From positions 1 through 64,000 of the forward strand of contig UCKS01000033.1 in the NCBI GenBank assembly GCA_900473045.1: DNA of 64,000 nucleotides, given 5' to 3'. The first letter of the stretch is position 1. Every line of letters begins with the position of its first letter. Below are positions 32,654-42,737 of this stretch, one piece after another. This DNA comes from Hyphomicrobiales bacterium (lineage in GTDB: Bacteria; Pseudomonadota; Alphaproteobacteria; Rhizobiales; Rhizobiaceae). A program made the translations under genes and the position numbers. The notes under the pieces are model-generated. The model searched no databases. It was not told the DNA's origin and saw only the letters and a list, made by a program, of their open reading frames with translations.

Positions 32654-34270
32654 CTACTCCGCCGCAGCCAAACCCGCCTGATCCCGGTTCTTCAGCAGCT
32701 TGAACACGATCGAATCCATCAGAGCCTGGAAGGAGGCGTCGATGATGTTGTCGGAAACGCCGACCGTCCACCAGCGGGCGCCGGTGCCGTCGACGGATTC
32801 GATCAGGACGCGGGTGATGGCCTCGGTGCCGCCATTGAGGATACGGACCTTGTAGTCCACCAGTTCGAGATCCTCGATCTCTGACTGGTATTTGCCAAGA
32901 TCCTTGCGCAGCGCCAGATCGAGCGCGTTGACGGGGCCATGGCCTTCGGCGACCGACATGGTCGCCTGCCCATCGACCGACACTTTCACCACGGCTTCCG
33001 AAACCGTCTTCAGATGACCGTTGGCATCAAAGCGACGCTCGACCATGACGCGGAAACTCTCGACATGGAAAAAATCCGGGACGGAGCCGAGGATACGCTG
33101 GGCAAGAATGGCGAAGCTGGCGTCAGCACCTTCATAGGCATAACCGGTCGCCTCGTTTTCCTTGACGATGGAAATCAGCTTGTCGAGCTTCGGATCGTCC
33201 TTGGAGACGGAGATGCCGCGGCGCTTCAGCGCGTTGATGAAATTGGCCTTGCCGCCCTGGTCCGACACCATGACCTTGCGCAGGTTGCCGACGCTTTCGG
33301 GCGTCACGTGCTCATAGGTTCTCGGATCCTTCAGCAGTGCCGATGCATGGATGCCGGCCTTGGTGGCAAAGGCGGAGGCGCCGACATAGGGCATCTGGTG
33401 GTCGGGCGAGCGGTTGAGCAACTCGTCGAAGGCATGCGACAACTGGGTCAACTCCTGCAGCCGGTCGGCATCGATCGCGGTCTCGAAACGGCTCGTATAG
33501 GCTTCCTTCAGCGCCAACGTCGGGATCAGCGTCACCAGATTGGCATTGCCGCAGCGTTCGCCGATACCGTTCAGCGTGCCCTGGATCTGACGCACACCGG
33601 CCTCGACGGCGGCCAGCGAATTGGCAACGGCCTGGCCTGTGTCGTTATGCGCATGGATGCCGAGATTGGCGCCCGGCACGCCGTGGGCGATGATGGCCGT
33701 GACGATGTCGCGGATTTCCGGCGGCTGCGTGCCGCCATTGGTATCGCACAGCACAACCCAGCGGGCGCCGGCATCATAGGCTGTTTTGGCGCAGGCCAGC
33801 GCATAGGCCGGGTTGGCCTTGTAGCCATCGAAGAAATGCTCGCAGTCGATCATCGCTTCCTTGCCAGAGGCGACAACGGCTTCGACGGACGACTGGATCG
33901 ATTCGAGGTTTTCCTCGTTGGTGCAGCCAAGGGCGACGCGGACATGATAGTCCCAGCTCTTGGCGACAAGACAGATCGCGTCGCTTTCCGCCTGCAACAG
34001 GCTTGTCAGCCCCGGATCGTTGGAGGCGGATACACCGGCGCGTTTGGTCATGCCGAAGGCGACGAAGCGGGCTATCTTGGTGCGCTTCCTGCTGAAGAAT
34101 TCGGTATCGGTCGGGTTTGCGCCGGGATAGCCGCCCTCGACATAATCCATGCCGAACTCATCCAGCATCGTCGCAATGGCGATCTTGTCCTCGACGGAAA
34201 AATCGATGCCCGGCGTCTGCTGGCCGTCGCGCAGCGTGGTGTCGAAGAGGTGGATGCGTTCGCGGGTCAT
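32654..34270 (-). CDS. cimA: Citramalate synthase
   Basis: A 538-residue LeuA-like acyltransferase: FDTTLRDGQQTPG (about residues 9-21, first metal-binding Asp), the metal HxH in IHAHNDTGQA, GIGERCGNAN, and a C-terminal regulatory domain (about 400-520). Citramalate synthase joins pyruvate and acetyl-CoA in the threonine-independent isoleucine route; the alternative name is 2-isopropylmalate synthase/homocitrate synthase family protein. GGAGGG precedes the ATG at 34270. A decayed fragment of its 3' end lies 0.8 kb downstream. Confidence 0.88.
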   Translation of the reverse strand: MTRERIHLFDTTLRDGQQTPGIDFSVEDKIAIATMLDEFGMDYVEGGYPGANPTDTEFFSRKRTKIARFVAFGMTKRAGVSASNDPGLTSLLQAESDAICLVAKSWDYHVRVALGCTNEENLESIQSSVEAVVASGKEAMIDCEHFFDGYKANPAYALACAKTAYDAGARWVVLCDTNGGTQPPEIRDIVTAIIAHGVPGANLGIHAHNDTGQAVANSLAAVEAGVRQIQGTLNGIGERCGNANLVTLIPTLALKEAYTSRFETAIDADRLQELTQLSHAFDELLNRSPDHQMPYVGASAFATKAGIHASALLKDPRTYEHVTPESVGNLRKVMVSDQGGKANFINALKRRGISVSKDDPKLDKLISIVKENEATGYAYEGADASFAILAQRILGSVPDFFHVESFRVMVERRFDANGHLKTVSEAVVKVSVDGQATMSVAEGHGPVNALDLALRKDLGKYQSEIEDLELVDYKVRILNGGTEAITRVLIESVDGTGARWWTVGVSDNIIDASFQALMDSIVFKLLKNRDQAGLAAAE

Positions 34271-34310
34271 CAATGTTCCCTCCAAAGGAACGGAATACTC
34301 TTTTGAAAAG

Positions 34311-34429
34311 GCCCCTCACCCTAGCCCTCTCCCCGCACGCGGGGAGAGGGGATGACAGAGGGTGCCGCTTGTCCCTTCGCCCCGTGTGCGGGGGGAAGGT
34401 GCCCGACAGGGCGGATAAGGGGCGAGCCC

Positions 34430-34430
<1 letters not shown>
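34311..34430. repeat. Mosaic inverted-repeat element between pip and cimA
   Basis: CCCTCTCCCCGCACGCGGGG and GCGGGGGGAAGG-type arms with outer GCCCCTCACC / GGGGCGAGCC ends span the pip-cimA gap. It is a RIME-like rhizobial intergenic element. Confidence 0.7.
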
Positions 34431-35898
<1,468 letters not shown>

Positions 35899-35899
35899 G

Positions 35900-36394
35900 T
35901 CAGTCCTCCGGTGGCCAATGTTGCGTATCGTAGTCGGGATGCTGGCGGCTCGATTCGAGAATGGCGATATGCCGCTCGGTGATCGGCTCGCTGCCGTCGT
36001 CCATCTCCGTACCGGGCAATCCCGGCAGATGCGAAAACCATGGCATGCGTGACTCGACGCCGGATTGGGTCAGCGGCCGCACATCATAGGGATCATCGAG
36101 CGAGCCCAGCACGATATTGATGAAATCGGCCTCGGGCATTTCGTAAAACAGCGGCGTGCCGCAGAGGAAACAGAAGCCGCGCCGCACCAGATGCGACGAG
36201 CGGAACCACCCGGGCGCGCCGCGTGTGATGCTGAACTTGACGCGCGGCACATTGGCGAGCGGCATGAAATAATTGCCGGACGCCTTCTGGCACATGCGGC
36301 AATGGCACAGATGCGGATCGCCGAGCGTTCCCTCTGCCCGGTAACGCACCGCGCCGCACTGGCAGCCGCCGGTATAGATGCGGCTGATGCTCAT
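35900..36394 (-). CDS. GFA/CENP-V-fold zinc protein, paralogue 2
   Basis: A 164-residue paralogue with GGCQCGAVRYRAEG (about residues 10-23), CHCRMCQKASGNYF and GFCFLCGTPLFYE, and the same tail form (SRQHPDYDTQHWPPED). ATG 36394 overlaps the upstream paralogue by four bases (ATGA), so translation is coupled. Confidence 0.85.
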   Translation of the reverse strand: MSISRIYTGGCQCGAVRYRAEGTLGDPHLCHCRMCQKASGNYFMPLANVPRVKFSITRGAPGWFRSSHLVRRGFCFLCGTPLFYEMPEADFINIVLGSLDDPYDVRPLTQSGVESRMPWFSHLPGLPGTEMDDGSEPITERHIAILESSRQHPDYDTQHWPPED

Positions 36395-36873
36395 CCCCGA
36401 TCCTTTGGCGGCCATTCGGCCGTGTCGTGATCGGGATGCTGATAGGAGACGAGATCGGCCAGGAAGGACGTGGCATCCTGATCCGCCATCGTGTCCTCGC
36501 CCGGCAATTGCGGGATGCGATCGACATAGGGCAGCTTGGCCTCGATGCCCCACTGGATCGTCGGGACGATGCCTTCCGGCCTGTCGAAGGCGGCGATCGC
36601 CAGCGCCACGCCATCCGGTGCCTCATAGGTCAGCGGTGTGCCGCAATCGCCACAAAAGCCACGCGACGCTGCATTGGAAGACTGGAAGCGCTTCGGCTCG
36701 CCACGCGTCCAGACAAGCTTTGCCTGACGCACGGAAACCAGCGGCAGATAGAAATTCCCCGCAGCCTTCTGGCACATGCGGCAGTGACAGACGGAGGCAT
36801 CCCCCAGTTCGCCCTCGACGCGAAAGCGAACGGTACCGCATTGGCAGCCGCCGGTGTGGACGAGAGCGGTCAT
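36391..36873 (-). CDS. GFA/CENP-V-fold zinc protein, paralogue 3
   Basis: A 160-residue paralogue, first of the three, with GGCQCGTVRFRVEG (about residues 8-21), CHCRMCQKAAGNF and GFCGDCGTPLTYE, and tail YQHPDHDTAEWPPKD. Its ATG overlaps the vapC stop by four bases (ATGA), so the paralogues form one translationally linked series with vapBC. Confidence 0.85.
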   Translation of the reverse strand: MTALVHTGGCQCGTVRFRVEGELGDASVCHCRMCQKAAGNFYLPLVSVRQAKLVWTRGEPKRFQSSNAASRGFCGDCGTPLTYEAPDGVALAIAAFDRPEGIVPTIQWGIEAKLPYVDRIPQLPGEDTMADQDATSFLADLVSYQHPDHDTAEWPPKDRG

Positions 36874-37292
36874 GGGCGTTCCTCCGTCGCCAACCAGTTT
36901 TCGATTTTCAATCCATCGACCCGCGAAAATTCACGAACGTTGTTCGTCACGATGGGTAGACCGAGCGAATATGCGTGGGCGGCGATAAAGAGGTCAGCCA
37001 GACCGATCGATTTGCCCTGACGCTCCAAAGCGTCACGTATGACACTGTAGCTCTGGGACGCCGCGTCGTCATAGGGAAGAATGGCAATGCGGGATAACGT
37101 ATTCTCGACCAGATAGGATAACCGGGGTGAACTCTTCTTTCTGATCCCATAGCGCATCTCGGAGGCGACAATGGCACTCACGCAGAGGGCATCCTCACCG
37201 ATACGCTCCATGTATTGGCTTGCAATACCGAACGGGTTGCGGATCGTATCAGACAGAATATTCGTATCGAGCATGTAAACCAGGCCGTTCAC
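36870..37292 (-). CDS. vapC: VapC/FitB-type PIN-domain toxin
   Basis: A 140-residue PIN nuclease. Acidic active-site residues are visible: D9 in YMLDTNILSD, E in ASEMRYGI (about 45), D in IGLADLFIAAHA (about 100) and the closing VTNNVREFSRV. VapC toxins cut tRNA or rRNA. It overlaps vapB by four bases upstream and a GFA gene by four bases downstream. Confidence 0.9.
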   Translation of the reverse strand: MNGLVYMLDTNILSDTIRNPFGIASQYMERIGEDALCVSAIVASEMRYGIRKKSSPRLSYLVENTLSRIAILPYDDAASQSYSVIRDALERQGKSIGLADLFIAAHAYSLGLPIVTNNVREFSRVDGLKIENWLATEERP

Positions 37293-37543
37293 AGACTGAA
37301 GTCCTCCGGCGGCGGGCTGTCTTCATCTAGGTTCGGGAATTCCTCATCAAGCGGTTCCTGCGCCCGAAGCCACTCCAGCAAGCCACTTTTCTTTTTCGGC
37401 TCGATGATCAGCCGGTCGCCTTCCTTGCGCATGATCGCCTCGTTTCCCGGCAGTTCGAATTCCACGGGAATACGGACGGCCTGATTGCGGCCGTTGCGAA
37501 AGAGTTTGACCTCGCGTCCCTGGTCAGCCTGGATCACATTCAT
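37289..37543 (-). CDS. vapB: VapB-type antitoxin (AbrB/SpoVT fold)
   Basis: An 84-residue antitoxin. The swapped-hairpin DNA-binding part is residues 10-50 (REVKLFRNGRNQAVRIPVEF, then GDRLIIEPKKKS), and the acidic C-terminus (LDEEFPNLDEDSPPPEDF) would neutralise VapC. AAGGAGG lies five bases before ATG 37543, a very strong site that favours antitoxin excess. Confidence 0.9.
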   Translation of the reverse strand: MNVIQADQGREVKLFRNGRNQAVRIPVEFELPGNEAIMRKEGDRLIIEPKKKSGLLEWLRAQEPLDEEFPNLDEDSPPPEDFSL

Positions 37544-37561
37544 GACAGCCTCCTTCAGCAT

Positions 37562-37579
37562 AGGCCAAAGCATATGCCT
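37562..37579. promoter_or_regulatory. Possible VapB operator
   Basis: AGGCCAAAGCATATGCCT, upstream of vapB, contains the palindrome GCATATGC and AGGC/GCCT ends. VapB proteins bind such sites at their own promoters; assignment is tentative. Confidence 0.3.
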
Positions 37580-37599
37580 GCATCGTCAGAAAGACAAGT

Positions 37600-39030
37600 T
37601 TAGCGCCTGACCTCCCACGCCGTTGTCCGCTCGCCGGTCGCGGCATCCTTGCCGTCCTTCAGCTGGATGCCCTTGGCGGCGAGGTCGTCGCGGATCTTGT
37701 CGGCCTCGGCAAAGTTCTTGGTTTTCAGCATTTCAAGCCGCATCGCCACCAGAGCGTCCACCGCCGATGCAACCGCACTGTCAACCTCCGCCTCCTTCGG
37801 CAAAACACCCATTAAGGCGGCACTTGCGGCAAAGACCGGCAGCACGGCCGGATCAGCATTGGCAGCAGAGGCCAAGGCGTGCAGGGCGTGTACCGCCGCC
37901 ACCGTGTTCAGATCATCGGCCAGTGCGTTGAGCACGGACGCATCCGGCTGCGCATCGCCCGGCTTTCCCGCCGGCCACTTGGCCAGCAGACGCTCCGCCT
38001 CCTCCAGCCGCTTGATCGAAAAATCGATCGGCTCGCGGTAATGCGTCATCAGCATGGCAAGGCGCAAAACCTCGCCCGGCCATTTGCGGCCGCCGAAGGT
38101 CTCGGTGTGCAACAATTCATAGATGGTGACGAAGTTGCCTTCGGATTTCGACATCTTGCGGCCTTCGACCTGCACGAAGCCGTTATGCATCCAGACGTTC
38201 GCCATCACGTCCGTGCCATGGGCGCAACGCGACTGGGCGATTTCGTTCTCATGGTGCGGAAAGATCAGATCCAGCCCGCCACCGTGGATATCGAAGACCT
38301 CGCCGAGATAGGCGGCGGCCATGGCCGAGCACTCAATATGCCAGCCGGGACGGCCCCGGCCCCAAGGCGAATCCCAGCCGGGTTCCTCCGGCGAGGAGAG
38401 CTTCCAAAGCACAAAGTCGCCAGGGCTTTTCTTGCTGGCGTCCACAGCGACGCGTGCGCCAGCCTGCTGTTCGTCAAGGTTGCGTTTGGAGAGCTCGCCA
38501 TAGTCGGACGTCGAAACGGTATCGAACAAGACTTCGCCATTGGTTTCATAGGCATGGCCGCGTTCGATCAGCCGCTCTATCAGCGTGATCATGTCCGACT
38601 TTCCGTCGTCACGCGGTTGCACGAATTCGGTGGCACGCGGCTCGTGCGTCGGCTCAAGGCAGCCAAGTATCGCCACGTCGGAGTGAAACTGGTTCGCTGT
38701 CTTCTCCGTCACGCGGCGGATCGCCTCGTTCAGCGACAGTGTACCATTGCCAATCTCGATACCGAAATCCCGCAGCGCCCGCGCATTGATCTTGTCGTCG
38801 AGGTCGGTGATATTGCGGGCATAGGTGACGTGGCTTTCGCCGTAGACATGACGCAGCAGCCGGTAGAGCACGTCGAAGACGATCACCGGGCGGGCATTGC
38901 CGATATGGGCGAAGTCATAGACCGTCGGGCCGCAGACATACATGCGGACATTGTCGGGATCGATCGGCGCAAAGACCGCCTTCTCCCGCGTCAGCGTGTT
39001 GTACAGTTTCAGTTCCGGCAGTCCGTCCAT
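37600..39030 (-). CDS. cysS: Cysteinyl-tRNA synthetase
   Basis: A 476-residue class I synthetase: zinc Cys33 in [13 protein letters not shown] (42-45, the HIGH motif), [32 protein letters not shown] (about 292-296). A long anticodon-binding C-terminus follows. The start at 39030 has GGGAG six bases before. It is an essential gene of normal length. Confidence 0.96.
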   Translation of the reverse strand: MDGLPELKLYNTLTREKAVFAPIDPDNVRMYVCGPTVYDFAHIGNARPVIVFDVLYRLLRHVYGESHVTYARNITDLDDKINARALRDFGIEIGNGTLSLNEAIRRVTEKTANQFHSDVAILGCLEPTHEPRATEFVQPRDDGKSDMITLIERLIERGHAYETNGEVLFDTVSTSDYGELSKRNLDEQQAGARVAVDASKKSPGDFVLWKLSSPEEPGWDSPWGRGRPGWHIECSAMAAAYLGEVFDIHGGGLDLIFPHHENEIAQSRCAHGTDVMANVWMHNGFVQVEGRKMSKSEGNFVTIYELLHTETFGGRKWPGEVLRLAMLMTHYREPIDFSIKRLEEAERLLAKWPAGKPGDAQPDASVLNALADDLNTVAAVHALHALASAANADPAVLPVFAASAALMGVLPKEAEVDSAVASAVDALVAMRLEMLKTKNFAEADKIRDDLAAKGIQLKDGKDAATGERTTAWEVRR

Positions 39031-39442
39031 TCCAATCTCCCATTCCGCATATGACCGAATCACGCAGGCGCCCGGCTGGACCTTCGCGTTGTCATCTTGA
39101 TTTTTGGGAGACGAAAACGGCCAGGCCAGCTTTGAGGCTAGCGAATAATAATCCGGCAGGTGATGCAGATAACCGTTTTCATGGGCCCACTTATCGCGCT
39201 TCGATCCGTCCCGGTCAAGAGGTCAGCTGCGCTCCAGCATCTTAAGTTGAAATACTGGATTATTCGTCATTGTTTTGTCATGATTGGGCTTATCTGGAGA
39301 CACCGGATGTCCGGGTAGACAGGGCTTTGAGCCCTTGCACATTAAAGCCTGTTTCCTGGGGCACAATAAGGAACGCCGTTTTGGTGGCAAAACACCGGAC
39401 GAAGCGCTTCCGCTTAGGGAAAGCATCTGAGGAGAGATTGAA
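39031..39442. other. Intergenic stretch upstream of cysS
   Basis: 412 bases between the cysS start and a 45-codon gene on the plus strand. It is AT-richer near 39240-39300 and holds a short palindrome (CCGGATGTCCGG, about 39302). I see no conserved gene, RNA or repeat here. Confidence 0.5.
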
Positions 39443-39580
39443 ATGCCTGGCAAAAACACCGACAAGAACAGCCCGCGAGCGGCGGCCGATCTCGTCGAGC
39501 AATACCGTCCGCTTGGCCTGAAAGCCGTGCTTGCCGCTGCGCTGCAGATCAAGCCGAAGCCGGTCAAGAAGCCGGCCTGA
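39443..39580 (+). CDS. Small basic protein, 45 residues
   Basis: MPGKNTDKNS...YRPLGLKAVLAA...KPKPVKKPA: a short basic protein with one amphipathic/hydrophobic helix (about residues 14-36) and a Lys/Pro tail. GGAG lies eight bases before the ATG. No known family. It stops four bases before the convergent SRAP gene. Codon use looks like real coding sequence; it needs conservation evidence. Confidence 0.5.
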   Translation: MPGKNTDKNSPRAAADLVEQYRPLGLKAVLAAALQIKPKPVKKPA

Positions 39581-39584
39581 TCGC

Positions 39585-40349
39585 TCAAAAGAGCGACAGT
39601 TGCGGATTTGCGGGCGGGTCCTTGGGTTTTGAGGCAGGCCGTGCTGACACATGCACAGGCGTCTGAAGATCGGCGCCGGTGTTGGCCACCTTGTTAACCC
39701 GGTCCGACACGGCGATGACGTCGAAATAATCATCATCGACCGGCGCCAGCAGGTCAGCGACATCGCGCGACTCCTGCGTGCGGCAGTCAAGCCAACGGGC
39801 GAAATCCTCCGGCTTGATCACCACCGGCATCCGGTCATGAACATCGCCGATGCGCGTATTGGCATGGGTCGTCAGGATCGCCGCCGTATCGACCTCGGAG
39901 CCATCCGCAGCAGACCACGTCTCCATCAGCCCGGCAAATGCAACAATGCCGCCGTTGCGAGGCTTGATCCAATAGGCCTGCGATGCAGTGCCGCTTTCCT
40001 TTGATGGCCGATGCCATTCGTAGAAACCGGATGCCGGTATCAGAACACGCCGGTGGCGCATCGCCGCCTTGAATGAGGCCTTTTCAGCCGCCGTTTCAGA
40101 GCGCGCATTGATCAAAAGCGGAAAATCACGCGGGTCCTTGACCCAGGATGGCGTCAATCCCCAGCGCACCAGAAGCGCCCGGCGGTCCGGCAAATTGCTG
40201 CCCGGCTGCTGCCGCTCGCCGGACATGACGATGATGACCGGTTGCGTCGGGGCAATATTGAAGCGCGCCGGAAAATCCTCCGTTTCCAGAAGACCGAAAA
40301 TATCTGCCAGTTCCCTCGGTGTCGCCGTCAGCGAAAATCGTCCGCACAT
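39585..40349 (-). CDS. SRAP/HMCES (YedK) abasic-site crosslinking protein
   Basis: A 254-residue SOS-response-associated-peptidase family protein. The catalytic Cys2 (MCGRFSL), NARSETAAEK, the active-site Glu in GFYEWH (about residue 110) and the late His in DVHDRMPVV are all present. These proteins trap abasic sites in single-stranded DNA as a thiazolidine crosslink. Its ATG overlaps the stop of the AbiEii-like gene by one base (TAATG), so it is probably translated from the same mRNA. Confidence 0.9.
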   Translation of the reverse strand: MCGRFSLTATPRELADIFGLLETEDFPARFNIAPTQPVIIVMSGERQQPGSNLPDRRALLVRWGLTPSWVKDPRDFPLLINARSETAAEKASFKAAMRHRRVLIPASGFYEWHRPSKESGTASQAYWIKPRNGGIVAFAGLMETWSAADGSEVDTAAILTTHANTRIGDVHDRMPVVIKPEDFARWLDCRTQESRDVADLLAPVDDDYFDVIAVSDRVNKVANTGADLQTPVHVSARPASKPKDPPANPQLSLF

Positions 40350-41035
40350 TATGCCGTTACCCCGATCGACAGGCTGTTATCGATAATCTCCACGCCTGGG
40401 ATGATCCTGACTGCTTTGACAGCATCGACAAGCGTCAGACGATCCTGTCGCGACAGTTGATGCAGATCGCCGCCTTCGAAATAGGTGAGAGCCTTCAGGC
40501 TTTCGCTCGGTTGGAATGATGCCCCGTACAACGCCCGCGCACCGCCCAACGCATTTGCCAAATCCCGCCCATCGCCGATCAACGCAGCAATATCCCTATA
40601 GTCCTTCACCTCTATTCGCTGGAGCAGAACCTTGACCTTGGTCGCAAACAGATCATCCAGCGATGCGACCGCCAGGACGCCATCGTCCGTGAACTGCGGC
40701 GTGCCAAGCCTTCCCGTGCGTACCGGACCGAAGAAGGATATTTTTACGGGGCTGCCTGACAATTCGGCTGAAGTGGCGAGCACAGTCAGCGTACTCGGCT
40801 CCTGCTGAATGACGGTGGCTGCGCGTAGAAACGGCATTGCATCGTAAAGGACGTCAAAATTGAGCGTTTGTTCGGTAAAGAAATCGAAATCGATGGATTG
40901 CCGGTGCCCGAGACGCAATGCGATTGCGGTTCCGCCATAAAGCACCAACCCCAGTCCGGCTGCAGGTCTCAGCAGCGGCCATATGGACTGCTGCTCTAGC
41001 GGCAACGTCTCAAGGTAAGGAACGAGAGTGATCAC
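40349..41035 (-). CDS. AbiEii-like nucleotidyltransferase toxin
   Basis: A 228-residue member of the AbiEii/AbiGii (DUF1814) family: YGGTAIALRLGHRQSIDFDFF gives GG34-35 and D49/D51 of the nucleotidyltransferase, and KVKVLLQRIEVKDYRDIAAL is the conserved Lys/Asp helix (about 130-150). AbiEii-type toxins (for example MenT) modify tRNA with nucleotides. It is coupled to the antitoxin upstream (4-base overlap) and to SRAP downstream (1-base overlap). Confidence 0.82.
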   Translation of the reverse strand: MITLVPYLETLPLEQQSIWPLLRPAAGLGLVLYGGTAIALRLGHRQSIDFDFFTEQTLNFDVLYDAMPFLRAATVIQQEPSTLTVLATSAELSGSPVKISFFGPVRTGRLGTPQFTDDGVLAVASLDDLFATKVKVLLQRIEVKDYRDIAALIGDGRDLANALGGARALYGASFQPSESLKALTYFEGGDLHQLSRQDRLTLVDAVKAVRIIPGVEIIDNSLSIGVTA

Positions 41036-41319
41036 CCCAATCTCCGCGACGGCAACGCCGGTACCTCGCCGATTGCAGCGATACCAAGCCGGTAATGCCA
41101 GTAGGACCAGGAGCGCGGCGTGAATTGCCCGATTTCTGCCTGGGTCAAAACGTCTACCAGCATTTTGGTTCCGGCCAGTGCTTCGAGGCGCTGGATATCC
41201 TCGAAATCGCCGATATTCATCACCTGCGCGATCACACGTTCAGGCTGATCCACGGCATCCTGTGGGGATTTCCACCAAATATATTTTTGGGCAAGGAGCG
41301 CCAAGCCATCCCGATCCAT
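41032..41319 (-). CDS. Partner antitoxin of the AbiEii-like toxin
   Basis: A 95-residue protein (MDRDGLALLAQKYIWWKSP, VIAQVMNIGDFEDIQRL, RSWSYWHYRLG), a type I have seen encoded directly before DUF1814 toxins; the exact family name is not certain. It overlaps the toxin by four bases. The upstream region carries a 12-bp tandem repeat shared with the divergent NUDIX gene. Confidence 0.75.
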   Translation of the reverse strand: MDRDGLALLAQKYIWWKSPQDAVDQPERVIAQVMNIGDFEDIQRLEALAGTKMLVDVLTQAEIGQFTPRSWSYWHYRLGIAAIGEVPALPSRRLG

Positions 41320-41380
41320 TGTGCGTGCCGTCCTGTTCGTGCTCTTGCTTCGCTGGCGTTCATTGTATTTCGTTGGCGAG

Positions 41381-41404
41381 CCAGAATATAGGCCAGAATA
41401 TAGG
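41381..41404. repeat. 12-bp tandem direct repeat in a divergent promoter
   Basis: CCAGAATATAGG occurs twice head to tail between the divergent antitoxin gene and the NUDIX gene. It could be a binding site for the antitoxin or contain promoter elements. Confidence 0.5.
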
Positions 41405-41414
41405 AATGCCTGCG

Positions 41415-41852
41415 ATGAAAGACGACATGACCCCGGCCTCTCCCCAACTTGCCTCGTCGGCCATTCTCGAACGCAACGGGCGTTACCTGCTTGTGCGCCG
41501 CGCCAACCCACCATCGGCCGATATGTATGCCTTTCCGGGTGGCCGCGCCGAGGCGGGCGAAACGCCGGCGGAAACGGCGGTGCGCGAGTTTCATGAAGAA
41601 ACCGGCATTTTGCCGCGCAATCCGCTGCTGTTTGAAACCTACGATCTGCCACCGAGCGAATCGGATGGGGTGAGCGCCCGGCACTTCTTCCTTTCGGTGT
41701 TCAAGGTCGAGGCCGATGACGATCGTGTTGCCGTCGCGGCCGACGATGCAGCCGATATCGGCTGGTATACGGCCGATGAAATTTTTGGCCTTCCGATCCC
41801 CGAAAGTGTCCGGCAATGCGTGGAAAAACTCGAAACGCTCCGCCGGCGATAA
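41415..41852 (+). CDS. NUDIX hydrolase
   Basis: A 145-residue hydrolase with an intact NUDIX box at residues 43-65 (G, E49, R57-E58, E61-E62, G64). It cleaves nucleoside-diphosphate-linked substrates; the exact one is unknown. The ATG at 41415 has AGGA nine bases before; 41406 and 41427 are alternatives. It is followed 54 bases later by a TIGR02301 gene. Confidence 0.85.
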   Translation: MKDDMTPASPQLASSAILERNGRYLLVRRANPPSADMYAFPGGRAEAGETPAETAVREFHEETGILPRNPLLFETYDLPPSESDGVSARHFFLSVFKVEADDDRVAVAADDAADIGWYTADEIFGLPIPESVRQCVEKLETLRRR

Positions 41853-41906
41853 GAGCCTCGCCAAAATCCGCTTGCCCCAAGGCATGATTCGGGGCTTGAA
41901 AGGGAA

Positions 41907-42329
41907 ATGATCCGTTTTCTGGCCATACGATCGTTTCTGCTGCTGGCTTTCGCCGGCCTGCCGCTCGGCGCGCAGGCGCAGGGTACGCCGCCCTTAGGCG
42001 TCCCGGCAGCCGCTACGGAGAAACCCGCCCCCTATGATGCGCGCCTGCTGCGCTTGTCGGAAATCCTTGGTTCCGTTCACTATTTACGCACACTCTGCAA
42101 GGATCCGGCCGCCGACAGCTGGCGCCAGTCGATGCAAAATCTGCTCGACAAGGAGGCACTCGGCGAGGCCGAACGGCGCGCCCGCATGACGGCTGCCTTC
42201 AATCGCGGGTACCGGGCGTTTGCCTCCGTTTATACTGCCTGTACGCCTCCTGCCGTGGTTGCGGATGAGCGATATCGTGCCGAAGGAGCAACACTTGCTT
42301 CAGAAATAACCGCCCGCTTTGGAAATTAA
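41907..42329 (+). CDS. TIGR02301-family exported protein
   Basis: A 140-residue protein with a signal peptide (residues 1-25, ending GAQAQ) and the family core LRLSEILGSVHYLRTLCKD...WRQSMQNLLD. The family is found in Rhizobiales and has no known function. It is in line with the NUDIX gene. Confidence 0.82.
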   Translation: MIRFLAIRSFLLLAFAGLPLGAQAQGTPPLGVPAAATEKPAPYDARLLRLSEILGSVHYLRTLCKDPAADSWRQSMQNLLDKEALGEAERRARMTAAFNRGYRAFASVYTACTPPAVVADERYRAEGATLASEITARFGN

Positions 42330-42454
42330 CGATAAATTAACCTCTTTCTTCAGGAGCCCGTGTCGTTTTGGGAAAAGGCTGCTAAGGTTGTTAAGAGAGT
42401 GGTAAGAAGTGGCATCGCCCCGAGTCTGGTGCCAAGTAAAGAGCGTGAAACGGC

Positions 42455-42724
42455 ATGGAACGAATGATGGAACCAAGTCTGAATGACATCGACGACATGA
42501 TTGTTCATGAGAAGATGCAGGCAGCCCTGGAACACCAGAATGAAGCCTGGGCGGATGGAATGGCCGATGGTATCGAGCCTGAAATCATTGCCGACGCCGC
42601 CATTGCTCTTGCGATGCGTGAAACGATCCGCCTTCATGGCGAAGACGGTGCCGAGGCCATGCTGAACTCACTTCGCGAGCGGATGCTGGCCGGTGAATTC
42701 TCGCCGGAACGCACCCTGCAGTAG
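42455..42724 (+). CDS. Hypothetical acidic protein
   Basis: An 89-residue, mostly helical, acidic protein (MIVHEKMQAALEHQNEAWADGMADGIEPEII). No family recognised. The ribosome-binding site is weak; the ATG four codons later is an alternative. It stops 13 bases before an exported protein gene. Confidence 0.6.
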   Translation: MERMMEPSLNDIDDMIVHEKMQAALEHQNEAWADGMADGIEPEIIADAAIALAMRETIRLHGEDGAEAMLNSLRERMLAGEFSPERTLQ

Positions 42725-42737
42725 TTTCGAGGCCATC

